Assembly (NCBI RefSeq): GCF_001659605.2
Contig: NC_035178.2
Span: 3,439,734 to 3,503,733, forward strand
DNA from: Manihot esculenta
Taxonomy: Eukaryota; Streptophyta; Magnoliopsida; Malpighiales; Euphorbiaceae
Direction: 5' to 3'
DNA length: 64,000 nt
Part shown: positions 43,979-56,200 of the stretch, piece by piece
Layout: every line of letters begins with the position of its first letter
Position numbering within the stretch: the first letter of the stretch is position 1
Notes under the pieces: generated by a model
Seen by the model: only the letters and a program-made list of their open reading frames with translations
What the model was told of the DNA's origin: nothing
Database searches by the model: none
Program-made: the position numbers and the translations under genes

Positions 43979-46315
43979 TCAAACGGCATTGGCCACAACT
44001 CCTCCAGCAATTACCAGTGGGGAAACTGCGATAGGGCTCCTAACTGTGTGAACTCCATTCTCTTCTATCCAAACGAGGGAACCAAATTGGACACTCATTT
44101 TCTTGTCCCCGCTGTACTTTATGGTAATACAATAGCTTTGCTTGTCATATTTTTTCCCAAACACCAGAGTTGTCGGTGAGACGGTAACTATTGATCCCTT
44201 TGGTGCAGTAACCTTAGCTTTATAAGTAGCAGCATCTTCTCCCACATTTGTTACTGTCCTCTTGAACTTCTGGACCATCACTGATGTTGTTTTGTTATCG
44301 TACAAAGCGATAAAAGATGGGTAGTTGAGATCAGAAGATGGGTTTGAACAATGGTAACGCTTTGATCTTGTAATCGCCAAAATTTGATTTTTTGTGTAAT
44401 TCATGGAGCATAGGAGATTTACGTAGTCTTGTGGGGTGGCGTCATAAATCAGACCTGGGTCCAGTGCTCGATTAGGATCAATTTGGCCAGCTCCCATGGC
44501 TAATGGAGATGCATGTGCAAACTTTTCAGCACCATTGTCTATGATTGGATTTTGAGTGTTGTCTAATGGGTTTGCAGTGGTCATCATGGCAGACCGAATA
44601 GCTGCAGGACTCCATTCAGGGTGGGCACCTTTTAAGAGGGCAGCCACACCAGAAGCATGAGGACAAGCCATCGATGTGCCAGAGATCATATCGAAATCAC
44701 TAGACAAGTATATGTTCAATCCAATTTGAGCTGACTGTCCATTTGGAATCCAAGAGGCCAAAACTTGAGAACCAGGGGCCATTATATCCGGTTTCAAAAT
44801 GGAAGGATAGCTCGGCGAGGGACCTCTTGAAGTGTATATAGCTGCAGCTGGCGCCGGTTTTGTGCCTGTAATGGTTTGCTGGAACTTCATGCTAGCGGAA
44901 GGCTTCTCATAAGTTGTGGCATATTCAATGACGGCCGATGCTTCACTGGGGCTAATCACAACGGAAGGACTATAACTGCCGCCTAATTCTAACAAAGATG
45001 GATCATTTGAAATGAAAATAGCAGCAGCCACATTTGGAGAGGCTGCAATAGCATTCATTTGATTAAAAACTTCCCCAATATCGTCACATAAGATGATGCC
45101 AAACTGAGCTTGAGATAACAGCTTAGTGGAGTTGCACGCTGAAAAGGTCTTGTTGTGAATCAACGGCAGATTATCAACCAATGCATTAGCTGGGAACAAA
45201 GTCCATCCAATAATGGTTTGGCCATTGCCTAGACTTAAAGTCCCAGCAAATGAGCGATCAATGGTACCAGCTGCAACAGTCAAGAGCCATGGAATCCCAT
45301 TATGCAAGGTCCCAAGATCTGGCCCTTCATTTCCTGCTGAAGATGAGACCACCACTCCGTTTTCCATTGCTGCAAATGAGGCTATGGCAATGGGGTCCTC
45401 GTACAGTGGCACTCCATCGAAGCCCATGGAGATAGAAATCACATCAACACCATCAGCAATAGCTTGGTCCATACCAGCAAGAACATCAGAGGCATAGCGA
45501 CCCTCTTCCCAGAGTACCTTGTACATAGCCACTCTAGCTCGTGGTGCCATACCCCTTGCTGTACCAGTAGCATAGCCAAAATATGTTGCATCTTCAACAT
45601 AGTTCCCTGCAGCTGTGGAGGAAGTGTGGGTCCCATGTCCAAAAATGTCCCTTGGAGAGTTCATGAAAATTTTAGTCCCAGGATGGGCAGCTATAACTCC
45701 TTTGTTGAAATATCTAGCTCCAATGAGCTTTGAGTTGCACATGGAGGAATTGAACTCTTCTCCTTCTTCACAAATTCCCTTCCATCTGGAAGGTACTGCA
45801 GTCATACCATCATCTCTAAAGCTCTTGCTCTCTGGCCACACACCACTGTCGATGACTCCAATGATAACATCTTCACCGAAATTGGAAGCAGGCCATAGGC
45901 CGGTGGATGGATTGAGGGAAAGAAATTTGTAAGTGTGAGTGGTGTCCACTGTGGCCGTCTTGTCTTTGTAAGCAGAAACGAAACCTGGGGAATTTCTTAG
46001 AGTTTGAAGTTGAGAAGAAGATAAAACAGCAGTAAAACCATGAGCAGCGTTATCGTAAGAGTAGACAAATGATGATGGGAGACTATGGTCATTGTGTGAC
46101 GACGAGAGATTGTTATAGGTAGATTTGAGGGAATTGCATATTGATGAGTACCAGTCTTGATGGTTATTGAAGGTTTTGGGCATCAGAGATTTGTCCATAT
46201 GGACGATGTACGTGGCCCTGTCTTCTAAAGCAGAGATTGCAGAACGAGCATCGAAGAAACAAGGGCAGGCAAGAAAGAAAAGGAAAAGGGGAAGCATCTT
46301 CATTTTTTCCCCCAT
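43979..46315 (-). CDS. SBT-b: subtilisin-like serine protease (SBT1.9 / tomato SBT3-like)
   Basis: Secreted S8 subtilase of 778 residues, intronless and intact. In order: hydrophobic signal peptide about 7-24, I9 prodomain about 36-120, likely mature N-terminus at T125/T126 (VDTTHTYKFL), catalytic domain with PA insertion about 350-470, and Fn3-like C-terminal domain about 665-770. Catalytic residues: D156 (GVIDSGVWPES), H227 (GHGTHTSS), N329 (SSAGNEGP), S548 (GTSMACPH). The start is ATG 46313-46315; M5 or M7 are alternatives that keep the signal peptide. It shares GTSMACPH, LYEDP and EEFNSSMCN-like blocks with SBT-a more than with SBT-c. Its extracellular role is inferred from the family; resemblance to tomato SBT3 is from memory and should be confirmed by phylogeny. 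Confidence 0.94.
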   Translation of the reverse strand: MGEKMKMLPLFLFFLACPCFFDARSAISALEDRATYIVHMDKSLMPKTFNNHQDWYSSICNSLKSTYNNLSSSHNDHSLPSSFVYSYDNAAHGFTAVLSSSQLQTLRNSPGFVSAYKDKTATVDTTHTYKFLSLNPSTGLWPASNFGEDVIIGVIDSGVWPESKSFRDDGMTAVPSRWKGICEEGEEFNSSMCNSKLIGARYFNKGVIAAHPGTKIFMNSPRDIFGHGTHTSSTAAGNYVEDATYFGYATGTARGMAPRARVAMYKVLWEEGRYASDVLAGMDQAIADGVDVISISMGFDGVPLYEDPIAIASFAAMENGVVVSSSAGNEGPDLGTLHNGIPWLLTVAAGTIDRSFAGTLSLGNGQTIIGWTLFPANALVDNLPLIHNKTFSACNSTKLLSQAQFGIILCDDIGEVFNQMNAIAASPNVAAAIFISNDPSLLELGGSYSPSVVISPSEASAVIEYATTYEKPSASMKFQQTITGTKPAPAAAIYTSRGPSPSYPSILKPDIMAPGSQVLASWIPNGQSAQIGLNIYLSSDFDMISGTSMACPHASGVAALLKGAHPEWSPAAIRSAMMTTANPLDNTQNPIIDNGAEKFAHASPLAMGAGQIDPNRALDPGLIYDATPQDYVNLLCSMNYTKNQILAITRSKRYHCSNPSSDLNYPSFIALYDNKTTSVMVQKFKRTVTNVGEDAATYKAKVTAPKGSIVTVSPTTLVFGKKYDKQSYCITIKYSGDKKMSVQFGSLVWIEENGVHTVRSPIAVSPLVIAGGVVANAV

Positions 46316-46363
46316 TATCTCTGAAGACTTTGCTTTGTTGCATGGATCGCCTCCTCATCCGCT

Positions 46364-46373
46364 CATATATATA
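46364..46373 (-). promoter_or_regulatory. Probable TATA box of SBT-b
   Basis: The minus strand reads ACTATATATATGAG about 50 bases upstream of the ATG. A short out-of-frame ATG at 46341-46343 lies between, near the expected transcription start, so it may or may not be in the leader. Confidence 0.5.
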
Positions 46374-47765
46374 GTTGAATTTATGATGGTACGTATGTAG
46401 TATTATTTTTCGTATAGGAAATAATGCAATAAAAAATGAGTCATGAAAAATTTAAGGATATTCGACTAAAAATATTAATGTTGACGTCGTATTTCTATTC
46501 TAATTTATTTTTTTTTAATTTTAATTTAATTGATTTAATTTTTTATTTTAGTATAATTTTATTTAATTTATAAATTTATAAATTTAATAGTTTGCAATTC
46601 GATAATTTAAATAGTAAGCAACATATATTATTATTATTATTTTAATCAGTTAACCGACCGAAAAAAATCTTATGTTTGTATTATTTTATATTTTAATTTA
46701 ATTATTTAAATTTTAAATTAATTAGTATAACATTTTATATTTAAATATAATTTTAATCAATTTTTAAAATTAAAATTAAAAATTAAAAATATAATTATTA
46801 AATATATAATTCACATTTTTTCATCGCAATAAATTTTATTTTATAATAATAATTATAAATATTTTTATAACAAATATATTATTTAATCTACAATAAAGAG
46901 CATAACAATAATTAAAAATAATATATTTATATTATATATTTAACAGTTAAATTATTATTTTTTTAAATGAAAATTATTATTATTTTTAAAATTAAATATA
47001 TCAATTAAATTAAATAAAATATGAGTTTGACATTATTTTCATATATAAAATTAATTTATATTTTAAAAATAATAAAATACTATATTCAAATATTTTATTT
47101 GAATCCTTACATTTTTATTTTTAAAAATTAATTAAAATTATATATAAATATAAATGTTAAATCAATTTATTTAAAATTTAAACGTTTGAATTAGAATATA
47201 AAATAATATAAACGTTCAATTTTTTCAATTATTTGACTATTAGTTTATATAAAAAAATAATAATATTACATGTGATATATTATTTAAATTATCAAATTGC
47301 GTATAAATTATTAAAATTTAAAAATTTACATATAGACTAAAATTATATTAAATTATAAAAATTGAATCAATTAAATTAAAATTAAAAAAATAGAATTAAA
47401 ATGTAAATATATATATAATAAATGTAGAATTTTTTAGATTAATTGACCAAAATTTTAATACTTTATAAATACTTATAAATATTCAATTAATAGTAAGTCT
47501 AATATGTAGGTGTGATTTATCATTCTTTAAATATATAATATATTTTAATTAATTGAAGATATAGGATGAGGCGTGAGGCATATTTGATTTATTGTTGATT
47601 ACTAGAGGATAATGACAAAAATCTGAGAACTCAATGGTCAGCTTTCATATATATTCGAGATTTGCTATGTCCAAAGATTGATTTATTACAAGAAGGAGAG
47701 TCACCTCTTATTGCAAGTTCAATCACTATCCACAAAGATGAAAAAAAAAAAAAAAATCACTATCC

Positions 47766-47797
<32 letters not shown>

Positions 47798-49072
47798 TTT
47801 GATAATATCGATCCACTCCGACCTTGGCCACAAACGTCCTATCTAATTACTAATTGATTACTGGTCCAACCTACAGGGAATGAACCAGAAATTTATGTCC
47901 AATTTATGTCTAAAAGAAATGTCTATTTTTTCCTTCAAGCATATAATATTAGATGAAAGGAGCTTTCCACCAATATGTGTTTATATTTTTCTTATTTGGC
48001 ATAATTCATTAATAAATGCTTTAAAAGTCATACAATATTTCAATTTTTTTTAATTAAAAAATTTAAATTATTTTATTCTAAACATACTAATAGTTACGTA
48101 ATAAAATTTCATAATTAATCAAGAATTATGTTTTCTTATTCTAAAATGAATTTAAGTTATAGAATTGTTTAACATTTAGTAGAATGATAAACTAATTTAA
48201 TAATTAATTAATTAATTACTAATAATAATTCAAATCGTATGCAGCATACACACAGGACAAGAAAGAAAATGTGGAAGCAGAGCCTGCAGTGCAAACAAAA
48301 ACAGCATTAAAAAAAAAAACATAAGATGCTTGAGGAATGTAAAGCTTTGCAGAAGTGATCAAACAAAAGCCCCCAAGTTTGCAACGAAATTCGTATCACG
48401 AAACAGTGACAAATGGCTTATTTGCCGTCTTCTCCACCTCTTCTTTGTAGTTATCGCATCCTCTATCTTCTGCAATAGTTCAGCCTATGATCTGAAACCT
48501 ACTTATATATTCACTTTCTTATGAAATCATAATTAAGGATGAAAAGAGTATTTATGTTTTGTAGACTAATGCATGGGAGTGGACTTGCCAGTGAAAATTT
48601 TAAGGGGATAAAAAAGGGAAAACTTTAGATAGATATTACATAAATTCAACTCTGCAGGCCATAATGATTTGTAAACAATGAGTTGAATTGAGTAATATAT
48701 AATAACCTAAGACATAGCACAAAAACTGACTAAATGAAAGAAAAATCTTATAATACAATCGTTATATGTATAATATCATTAATGTCTAATTGTTGTATGA
48801 CTTTCTAATTTAGAGATTTTAACTCCAAACTCTTGACATCATGCAGAAAATTTTGGTATTACAAGAAAAGGATTCCCCCAATAAATATAGGCTCCTGCAC
48901 TTTTTATTCATTCAGCTAAGTAAATGTTCAGATTTCAGAAATCTTGTGACTCCCACAGTGATTGGAAACAAAAAAAGAAAATTTATCAAGATCACAAGTA
49001 GACAATAATTAGCTTCTAAATTAAAAAGCCATTGCAAGGGGAGTTGATATCAAGGAAAGACAAATTAGATTA
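46374..49072. other. AT-rich intergenic DNA between SBT-b and the decayed gypsy element
   Basis: AT-rich throughout, with an (AAT)n microsatellite at 47766-47800 and an A run just before it. Open frames here are short and unconvincing. Confidence 0.5.
47766..47800. repeat. (AAT)n microsatellite
   Basis: About eleven consecutive AAT/ATA units. Confidence 0.9.
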
Positions 49073-49479
49073 TGCAGAGTAATTAGTCTTAAATTTTATG
49101 GCAGACTTGGACCAAATATAATTTATGCTGCCGACGTCCGTTAAAAACCCACAATATTTTTTTTTAAAGAAAATTTTGAGACACACGACTTTTAAAAGTG
49201 TGACGAGAGCCATAAACCTGGTCACAAAGTTCAATGTGAAAATTTTATCGTTTAAATGGTTAATTTTACACTTTTATTTTTTTACATATTAGGGCTTTAT
49301 TATTATAAATAGCCATTTTCTTGACTATTTGAGTATTTTTTTCAACTTTCGAGAATTCAGTAAGAGTTTCTTCTTTTAACCTTTCGTTTTTCTAAATTTC
49401 GTCTTAGCTAAACGTTATTAGTTAAAACTCCTGAAAGATTCTAATAAGTCCTATTTCAGTTGGTATCAAAGTGAAATTC

Positions 49480-50385
49480 ATCCATGGCCGACAATCAATT
49501 GGCATGACTCGGTGCAATTGAGGCATTCTTGGCAAAATTGAGAGAGATGATCGGACAGCTAGCCCTACAATAGGGTAATAACCAACCCACTAAAGCCGAA
49601 AGCCCACAACCATTTTCAAATCATGTGGTCGTAAATCTTGTGATCGCAAATCCTATGACTGCCAATCCCCAATAGGATTATCACAAAAGTTACAAGATAA
49701 AGACAGATTTTCAAAACTTTTCTGGTTCGTTGGATGTAGAATCTGTCCTTAATTGGTTGGCGGACGAAACTAGCTGTTGATGAAGTAGACGATTGAACAA
49801 CGATTCTTGCCTAGTGATCACGCTCAGATTTTATATAACTGGTATCATAATTGTATTCAAGGGAGTTGAAGGGTGGATGAACATATAGAGGAGTTTTTGA
49901 GGTTGTAGGCGAGGTGTGAAAACTATAAGAACGAAGCCCAGCAGGTTGCTCATTATCAAAGGAGATTGAATCATGACATTCGCTGTATGATGGGAGTCGC
50001 TGCGATTTTCACTTTGGTAGATGCTATTGAAATGGAAAAAAGAGCAGAAGAACGTGTTGATTGGCAGTCTCGACCTCAATCTAATCGAAATTTTAATTAC
50101 AGAAATTCTAGTTCAACAGGAACTCAGTAGTATAGAGGTAATTACAGTGGACAACCTTCTAGGATTGTAAATTCTGGCAATCCTCAGAGTATTGTGGAAG
50201 AAAGGAGAGACAGTAAGGGAAAAGCAATCACCGCTACAATAGACAAAGGAGACAGAATCAATCCTTATCAGAAATCAACAGGAGACATATGTTATTGCTG
50301 TAGGCAACTTGGTCATCGATCGAATGGTTGTCCAGAATACAGAGGAGTTAATAACGATTGTCGACAAGTTAATGTGGTTGAGTAG
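49480..50385 (+). pseudogene. Gag remnant with zinc knuckle
   Basis: Broken Gag-like frame. A recognisable CCHC knuckle, CYCCRQLGHRSNGC, is encoded at about 50288-50330 in an open stretch starting at 50194. Upstream parts need several frame changes. The order LTR, primer site, Gag fits a Ty3/gypsy element. Confidence 0.7.
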
Positions 50386-50439
50386 GTGGTTGAATATGAG
50401 AAGGAAGTGGATGACGATGATGGATCTATATGATAGAGG

Positions 50440-51130
50440 GCGTTCTATTTTTTGGATTTGTTGTTAGTGCATAAGGGATACATGTTGATGAGAAGAAGGT
50501 AGAAGCAATATGGAATTGACCCATTCCTAAAACTATTTTAGAAGTTCGCAGCTTTTATAAACTTGCTACTTTTTATCGGCGGTTTATCAGAAATTTCAAC
50601 AGTATTGTTGTCCCTATCACAGACTGTTTGAAGAAAGAGAGAGTGCAGAAGTTTACTTAGATTGACACTGCCAGCAAAAACTTTGAAGAGATTAAAGATA
50701 AGCTTACTTCTGCCCCTATTCTTGCTCTACCCGATTTTGATAAACTGTTTGATATTGAATGTGATGCTTGTAGAGTTGGGATTGGCGGTGTGTTATCGCA
50801 GTCTAATAGGCCTATTGTCTTCTTCAGTGCAAAAGTGAATGATACTAGAAAGAAGTGGTCTACTTATAAGCAGGAATTATATGCAGTATTTCGGACCTTT
50901 AAAACTTGAAAACAGTATCTAATGGGGCAGAAGTTTATTATTCACATCGATCATCAATCTTTGATTTACTTTAAGACTAAAGAATATGTGAATAAGATGC
51001 ATACTCTATAGGCAGCTTATTTTGGAACTTTTGATTATGTCATAAAATATAAGGCTGACCATAGTATTAAGATAGTAGACGCTTTGAGTAGGAGGACTGC
51101 TCTGTTGATTACAGTTAGTTAGGAGGTCGT
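50440..51130 (+). pseudogene. RT thumb and RNase H remnant
   Basis: One mostly continuous frame reads VRSFYKLATFYRRFIRNF, LTSAPILALPDFDK, ECDACRVGIGGVLSQ, KWSTYKQELYAV and HIDHQSLIYF. These are the RT C-terminal and RNase H blocks of Ty3/gypsy. At least three stops replace expected tryptophans (TAG or TGA in place of TGG near 50657, 50909 and 51009). The polymerase active-site region is absent. Confidence 0.8.
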
Positions 51131-51279
51131 GGGTTTTGAATTTCTGAAGGATTTGTATGCTGTAGATGATGATTTTGTTGATATATGGGCGAAGGTCCAG
51201 GCTCGCTAGCCTCCTAATGGGTTCTTGATACATGATAGTTTTCTTTTTAAAGAGAATAGGTTGTGCATTCCTCGCTTTT

Positions 51280-52320
51280 CTTTGCGAGAAAAATTGATTC
51301 GGGAGATCCATGGAGGAGATTTGAGTGATCATTTGGGCATGATAAGGCTATTGCTGGTTTAGAGGAATATTTTTATTGGCCACAATTAAAAAAAATATAG
51401 GTCGGATGGTTTAAAAGTGCCCAGTTTGTCAAACTCATAAGAGTTATTCGTAGAATACGGGCTTATACACCCCATTGCCTATTCTAGAATATCCTTGGAA
51501 TGACTTGTCATGGATTTTGTTATTGGTCTTCCACGTGCTCAACGTGGATCTAATTCTTTTTTTGTTATTGTTGACAGGTTCTCCAAAATGGCGTATTTTA
51601 TTCCTTGCAAGAAAATTAATGATGTTTCTCATATTCCAAAATTGTTTTTCTAAGAGTTTATTTCTTTACATGACATTCTTAAGACCACTACTTTTGAGAG
51701 AGATGTGAAGTTTCTAACTCATTTTTGGATGATTTTATGGAAGCATTTTAAAATTGAACTTCAATACAGTAGTGCGGCCTATCCCCAAACTGATGGCCAA
51801 ACTGAAGTAGTAAACTATACTCTTGACAATTTTTTACGTTGCATTTGCAGTGATAAAAAAATTGTTTAGGATCTTGCTCTTGTCTAAGCAGAATTTACTT
51901 GCAACAGTTCTGTCCACAGCTCTACAAAGATGTCACCCTTTACAGTTGTATACAAGAAAATTTTTGCACATTCAGTTGACCTGATTGCCTTTCCTACATG
52001 TTTTCATAACAGTATTGCAACAAACAACTTGACAAATCAACATGTGCACGTTCTCAAACAGATACAATAATGTCTTACGGAAGCTAATGATAAGTATAAA
52101 ACTACAACTGATAAACATAGGCGTTTCAAGTCCTTCAATGTCGGTGATCAAGTTATTGTGTACTTGCGCAAAGAATACGGTGGAGACAAAAAAAACTTGA
52201 CCCAAAGAAGATTGGTCCATTTCAGATTATACAAAAGGTTAATGACAATGCCTATATTCTTGACCAACTAGATTATATGAAAATTTTCAAAACGTTTAAC
52301 GTGGTGAATCTATTTTAATA
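51280..52320 (+). pseudogene. Integrase remnant
   Basis: Pieces in several frames: zinc-binding region (HLGMIRL...EEYFYWPQLKK), and the catalytic-core block YPQTDGQTEVVNYTLDNFLRC near 51777-51850. The latter is followed by NSSVHSSTKMSPF and a C-terminal GDQVIVYLRKE-like strand near 52140. Stops and frameshifts are frequent. Confidence 0.75.
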
Positions 52321-53171
52321 TTATCCTGCTGATGACAACTCGAGGTCAAGTTCTTTATAAGAAAAGCGAATAAAGCGGAGCAATTAGCCTTAGACTTTAT
52401 GGCAAACTTGGACCGGACATAACTTCTACTGCCAACGTTCGTTGGAAGCCCACTATAGCTTTTTAGAAAAGACATTTCGAGATATACGACTTTCAAAGGT
52501 TTAAAAGTATGACAAGAGTCGTAGGCCTAATCAATAAATTCAAGGCAAAAATTCCATCGTTTAAGGGGTCAATTTTGCATTTTTGTTATTTTTTAAATTT
52601 TTTTAATTTTTCATATTAGGATTTTATTATTATAAATAACTCTTTTCTTTGTTGTTTTCAATAACAGATTTCAGCCTCTAACCTTTAGTTTTTTTAAATT
52701 GGTTAAAATTTCTAACAAAATCTAATCAGTAATATTTCATTAAACTTCATAATAATCCAACATAATGGAGGAGCTCATTCCATAAAATGAAGCAAAGATC
52801 AGCCACGTTCCAATTGGCTGCAACTCTTGCTTCTAATTGTTCTCTCGCAGGCTCGTCATCAAGGATGAAATCATTGACCGGTTGCTACAAAAAAAAGAAA
52901 TCAAAGGGAAAGAAAAGAACAAAGCCAACAAAAAGAAAAGATTTTATTATTGGCACTCATCTAGAATCTTTTGTTCCATTAAGCAACAAACACTTACACT
53001 GCTGCCAAAAAAAAACCAAAAGAAATATGAATAATATAAGGAATTGACAATTACTATTGTGTAACTTAAGTTAGGAAAAATCAATGAATTGAACCTTAAA
53101 GTTTATGTTCAACAGCTAACAATTTGTGTGTATCGCATATATATTTAGACTCCTCATTATCGGTCTCAGAC

Positions 53172-55462
53172 ATGGCCAGAAAGATGAGTTTTTTCGATCT
53201 TGTTCTGCACCATGCATTGCCTTGGCTATTATTATTGGTGCTGGAAAGTGCCAGTGCAGTCTCAGAAAGTGAACAACTCCAGACTTATATTATTCACATG
53301 GATCATTCCCATAAGCCTACTTCATTCTTAACTCATGAATCCTGGCATCGTCACACCCTAAAGTCATTATCTTATCCTTTTGATGAAAAGGAAATGCTTT
53401 TGTACTCGTACAACCATGTCATTCACGGATTCAGTGCAAGGCTCACACTATCTCAACTATATGAAATAGAGAAATCTCCAGCTCATCTCGCCACATACCA
53501 GGAGTCCTTTGGCAAACTATTCACAACATACAGCCCCAAGTTTCTTGGACTAACACAAAAGGATGGCCTATGGCGAAGTGCATCATATGGCGAAAATGTG
53601 ATAATAGGAATCCTAGATACTGGAATTTGGCCAGAAAGTGAGAGTTTCAATGACAAGGGGATCCCGTCAGTGCCGCAGAGATGGAAAGGCCTGTGTGAGA
53701 ATGGGACAGCATTTAGCACTTCTAGCTGCAACAGGAAGCTCATTGGAGCACGATCTTTTAGCAAAGGACTCAAAGCAGCAGGTAGAAGTATTTCCACTGA
53801 GATTGACTATGACTCACCGAGAGACTTTTACGGCCACGGAACCCATACATCATCCACAGCTGCTGGAAACCATATGCCTGGTGCAAGTCACTTCGGTTAT
53901 GCAAGAGGCACTGCAGCAGGTGTAGCACCACGAGCACATGTTGCCATGTACAAGGTCCTCTTCGCAACAGATTCAGAAGAGAGTGCAGCAAGTGATGTTC
54001 TTGCAGGAATGGACCAAGCGATAACGGATGGGGTCGACATCATGTCGCTGTCTCTCGGATTTACACAGAAACCTTACTTCAATGATGTCATTGCACTAGC
54101 TTCTCTTTCAGCAATAGAGAAAGGAATTTTGGTTGTATGCGCAGCTGGTAATGATGGAGGCCATAATACAACATACAATGGAGCTCCTTGGATCATAACA
54201 GTAGGAGCTGGAACACTTGATCGGAGTTTCACTGGTACCATGACCCTGGAAAATGGATTGACAGTTGAAGGAACAACATACTTCCCAGAAAGCATTTACA
54301 TTACTGATGCTTATCTATACTATGGCAACGGTAATAGAAGCAAAGCAATCTGCTACTATGGTGCATTAAATAAGAGTGAGGTTCATGGAAAGATAGTCCT
54401 CTGTGATAATACCACTGAAACAGATGTTGAGGGACAAAAGGAGGAGCTTCAAAGGGTAGGCGCATATGCTGGAATATTCATGACAGATATGCCACTTCTG
54501 GATCCAAGCGACTACACTATTCCTTGCTTGGTTCTACCAACTGCTGCAGGTGCTTTGGTTAAAGAATATGCGACTGGGGTGACAATGCCAAAGGTTAAAA
54601 GAATGAAGTTCATCTCCACTAATTTGGGCACCAAACCAGCCCCCCAAGTGGCCTATTTCTCTTCCAGAGGACCAGACCCAATTAGTCCAGGTGTTCTAAA
54701 ACCAGATATTTTGGCTCCAGGAGTGGATGTGCTAGCAGCAATTACACCAAACAACCCATACATGGAAATTGGCAGGTACAATCTTGTGACAGATTATGCA
54801 CTGCTTTCAGGCACATCAATGGCAGCACCCCATGTTGCTGGAGTGGCAGCTTTACTAAAAAATGTCCATCAGGAATGGAGCCCAGCAGCCATCCGATCAG
54901 CTATGATGACCACAACATATATAACAGAACACAAATTCAATCTTGAAGGACCAGTGGACAGGTCTTCCAGCCACACCTCTAGATTTTGGGGCTGGGCATA
55001 TCAATCCAAACAAAGCCAGGGATCCTGGACTAATCTACGACATGAGCGTGCAAGATTACATTGACTTCTTATGCAGCCTTGGCTACACTAAAAGCCAGAT
55101 GACTGCTATCATTAGACGAAGTCAATGGAATTGCAGCAAAGAGTCGAGCGACCTAAATTACCCATCTTTTATTGCCATATTTACAAATCAAAGTGGCCCT
55201 TCAACAGTGAAGAAATTTAGCAGGGTTGTGACAAATGTGGGAGATGACACAGCTGTTTACAAGGCAACTCTAGAGATTCCTCCTGAAATGAGAATCACAG
55301 TAGAGCCTAGTACCTTGTCTTTCACTAAAAAATATCAGAAGCAAAGTTTTTCTGAGTCTAGAGATGGATAAAGAAGCCCCTGCTGTGGCATATGGTTATC
55401 TCAAATGGATTGATCGGCATGACCATGTGGTGTCTAGCCCATTAGTGGCTGTCAAATTCTAA
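53172..55462 (+). pseudogene. SBT-c: subtilisin-like protease with two C-terminal frame breaks
   Basis: A third intronless S8 subtilase, on the opposite strand to SBT-a and SBT-b. It starts at ATG 53172; the open frame before it begins with TTG at 53124. Signal peptide about 14-31, I9 prodomain about 37-120, catalytic residues D149 (GILDTGIWPES), H222 (GHGTHTSS), N327 (AAGNDGG) and S549 (GTSMAAPH), all in frame. The frame is lost by a +1 shift between about 54925 and 54945, so the first frame stops at 55062-55064. The next frame carries the LPATPLDFGAGHINPNKA block and most of the Fn3-like domain. A second +1 shift in a run of five T (55347-55351) moves the last ~35 codons (EMDKEAPAVAYGYLKWID, stop 55460-55462) to the third frame. 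Either a young pseudogene or two indel errors in the assembly. Protein length without the breaks would be about 763, normal. Confidence 0.8.
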
Positions 55463-56104
55463 CAGCTCTCTTAGTTAATTTATTTGTCATAATATCCGCA
55501 AAGTTTTCCTCCAAGTGTATGACATTCATGTGGATTTTTTTTGTACAATTTGTTTTGACAGGAGTTGGAACTTGATAACTTTTAGTCACTCTATTACTAA
55601 TGAACTACATTCATGTGGAAAATAGTATGAATTTAATACTCAATTTAAGGAGTTGGACATTCCTCCAGTTAAATTAGGAGTTAGGAACAGGTTTCAATTC
55701 AGTACCCAGTTATATCAAACACTTCCATCAATTTCACAAAGAAGATGACTGATACTGCAAGAACAGACACACATACACGCTCACAAGGAATGCTTATACG
55801 CATCTAACCAGAGATTAAAACAACGCAATTTCTGCATACAACAATTGAAGATCCATTGCAGGTTAATTTTCAAATGTTAAAGCAAAGTCGGGCAGCGAAG
55901 GAAAAGAACTAGATTGGGAAATCGAAGCTTACAGACAGTAGCAAGTTTAGCACCCAAATAAAACAAAAGAATGGGAATCGGAGCAATGATGGAACGGTGG
56001 ACGTAAGCGAGAGCTTCCACCATCCTCAGTCAAACAAAATTTTCTGTTTTAAGCAAAAAAAATCTTCATCTTTGTACAGCTAAGACAAGCCGTACATGAA
56101 AATG
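55463..56104. other. 3' flank of SBT-c, no gene seen
   Basis: Moderately AT-rich sequence without a recognisable gene. Confidence 0.5.
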
Positions 56105-56200
56105 AACGGATGCAATGTTGTGGCAGATTATGCACAACTTTCAGGTGCGTACTGAATTCAACCATTTGGGTCGGCCATTATGACCACAGCATTTGTCACG
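56105..56200 (+). pseudogene. Small subtilase relic
   Basis: aatgttgtggcagattatgc through aactttcaggt resembles the SBT-c segment at about 54780-54812 just before its catalytic serine (NxVxDYAxLSG). After a gap, ccattatgaccacagcattt resembles the SBT-c words for AMMTTxxx at 54902-54922. About 100 bases of SBT sequence therefore survive here, with the serine block deleted. It indicates a further, lost SBT copy or a partial duplication of SBT-c. Confidence 0.6.

Larger units (their letters stand above)
49073..52739 (+). mobile_element. Decayed Ty3/gypsy (chromovirus-like) retrotransposon
   Basis: The LTRs (49073-49458 and 52374-52739) share words such as tggcagacttgga/tggcaaacttgga, cacgactttt/acgactttc, and ttattattataaata. 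After the left LTR comes TGGTATCAAAGTG (49461), a degenerate initiator-tRNA primer site. The interior holds broken Gag, RNase H and integrase pieces. Protease and most of RT are missing between about 50390 and 50450. Many stops and frameshifts make it non-functional. LTR ends are approximate and I found no matching target duplication. Confidence 0.8.
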
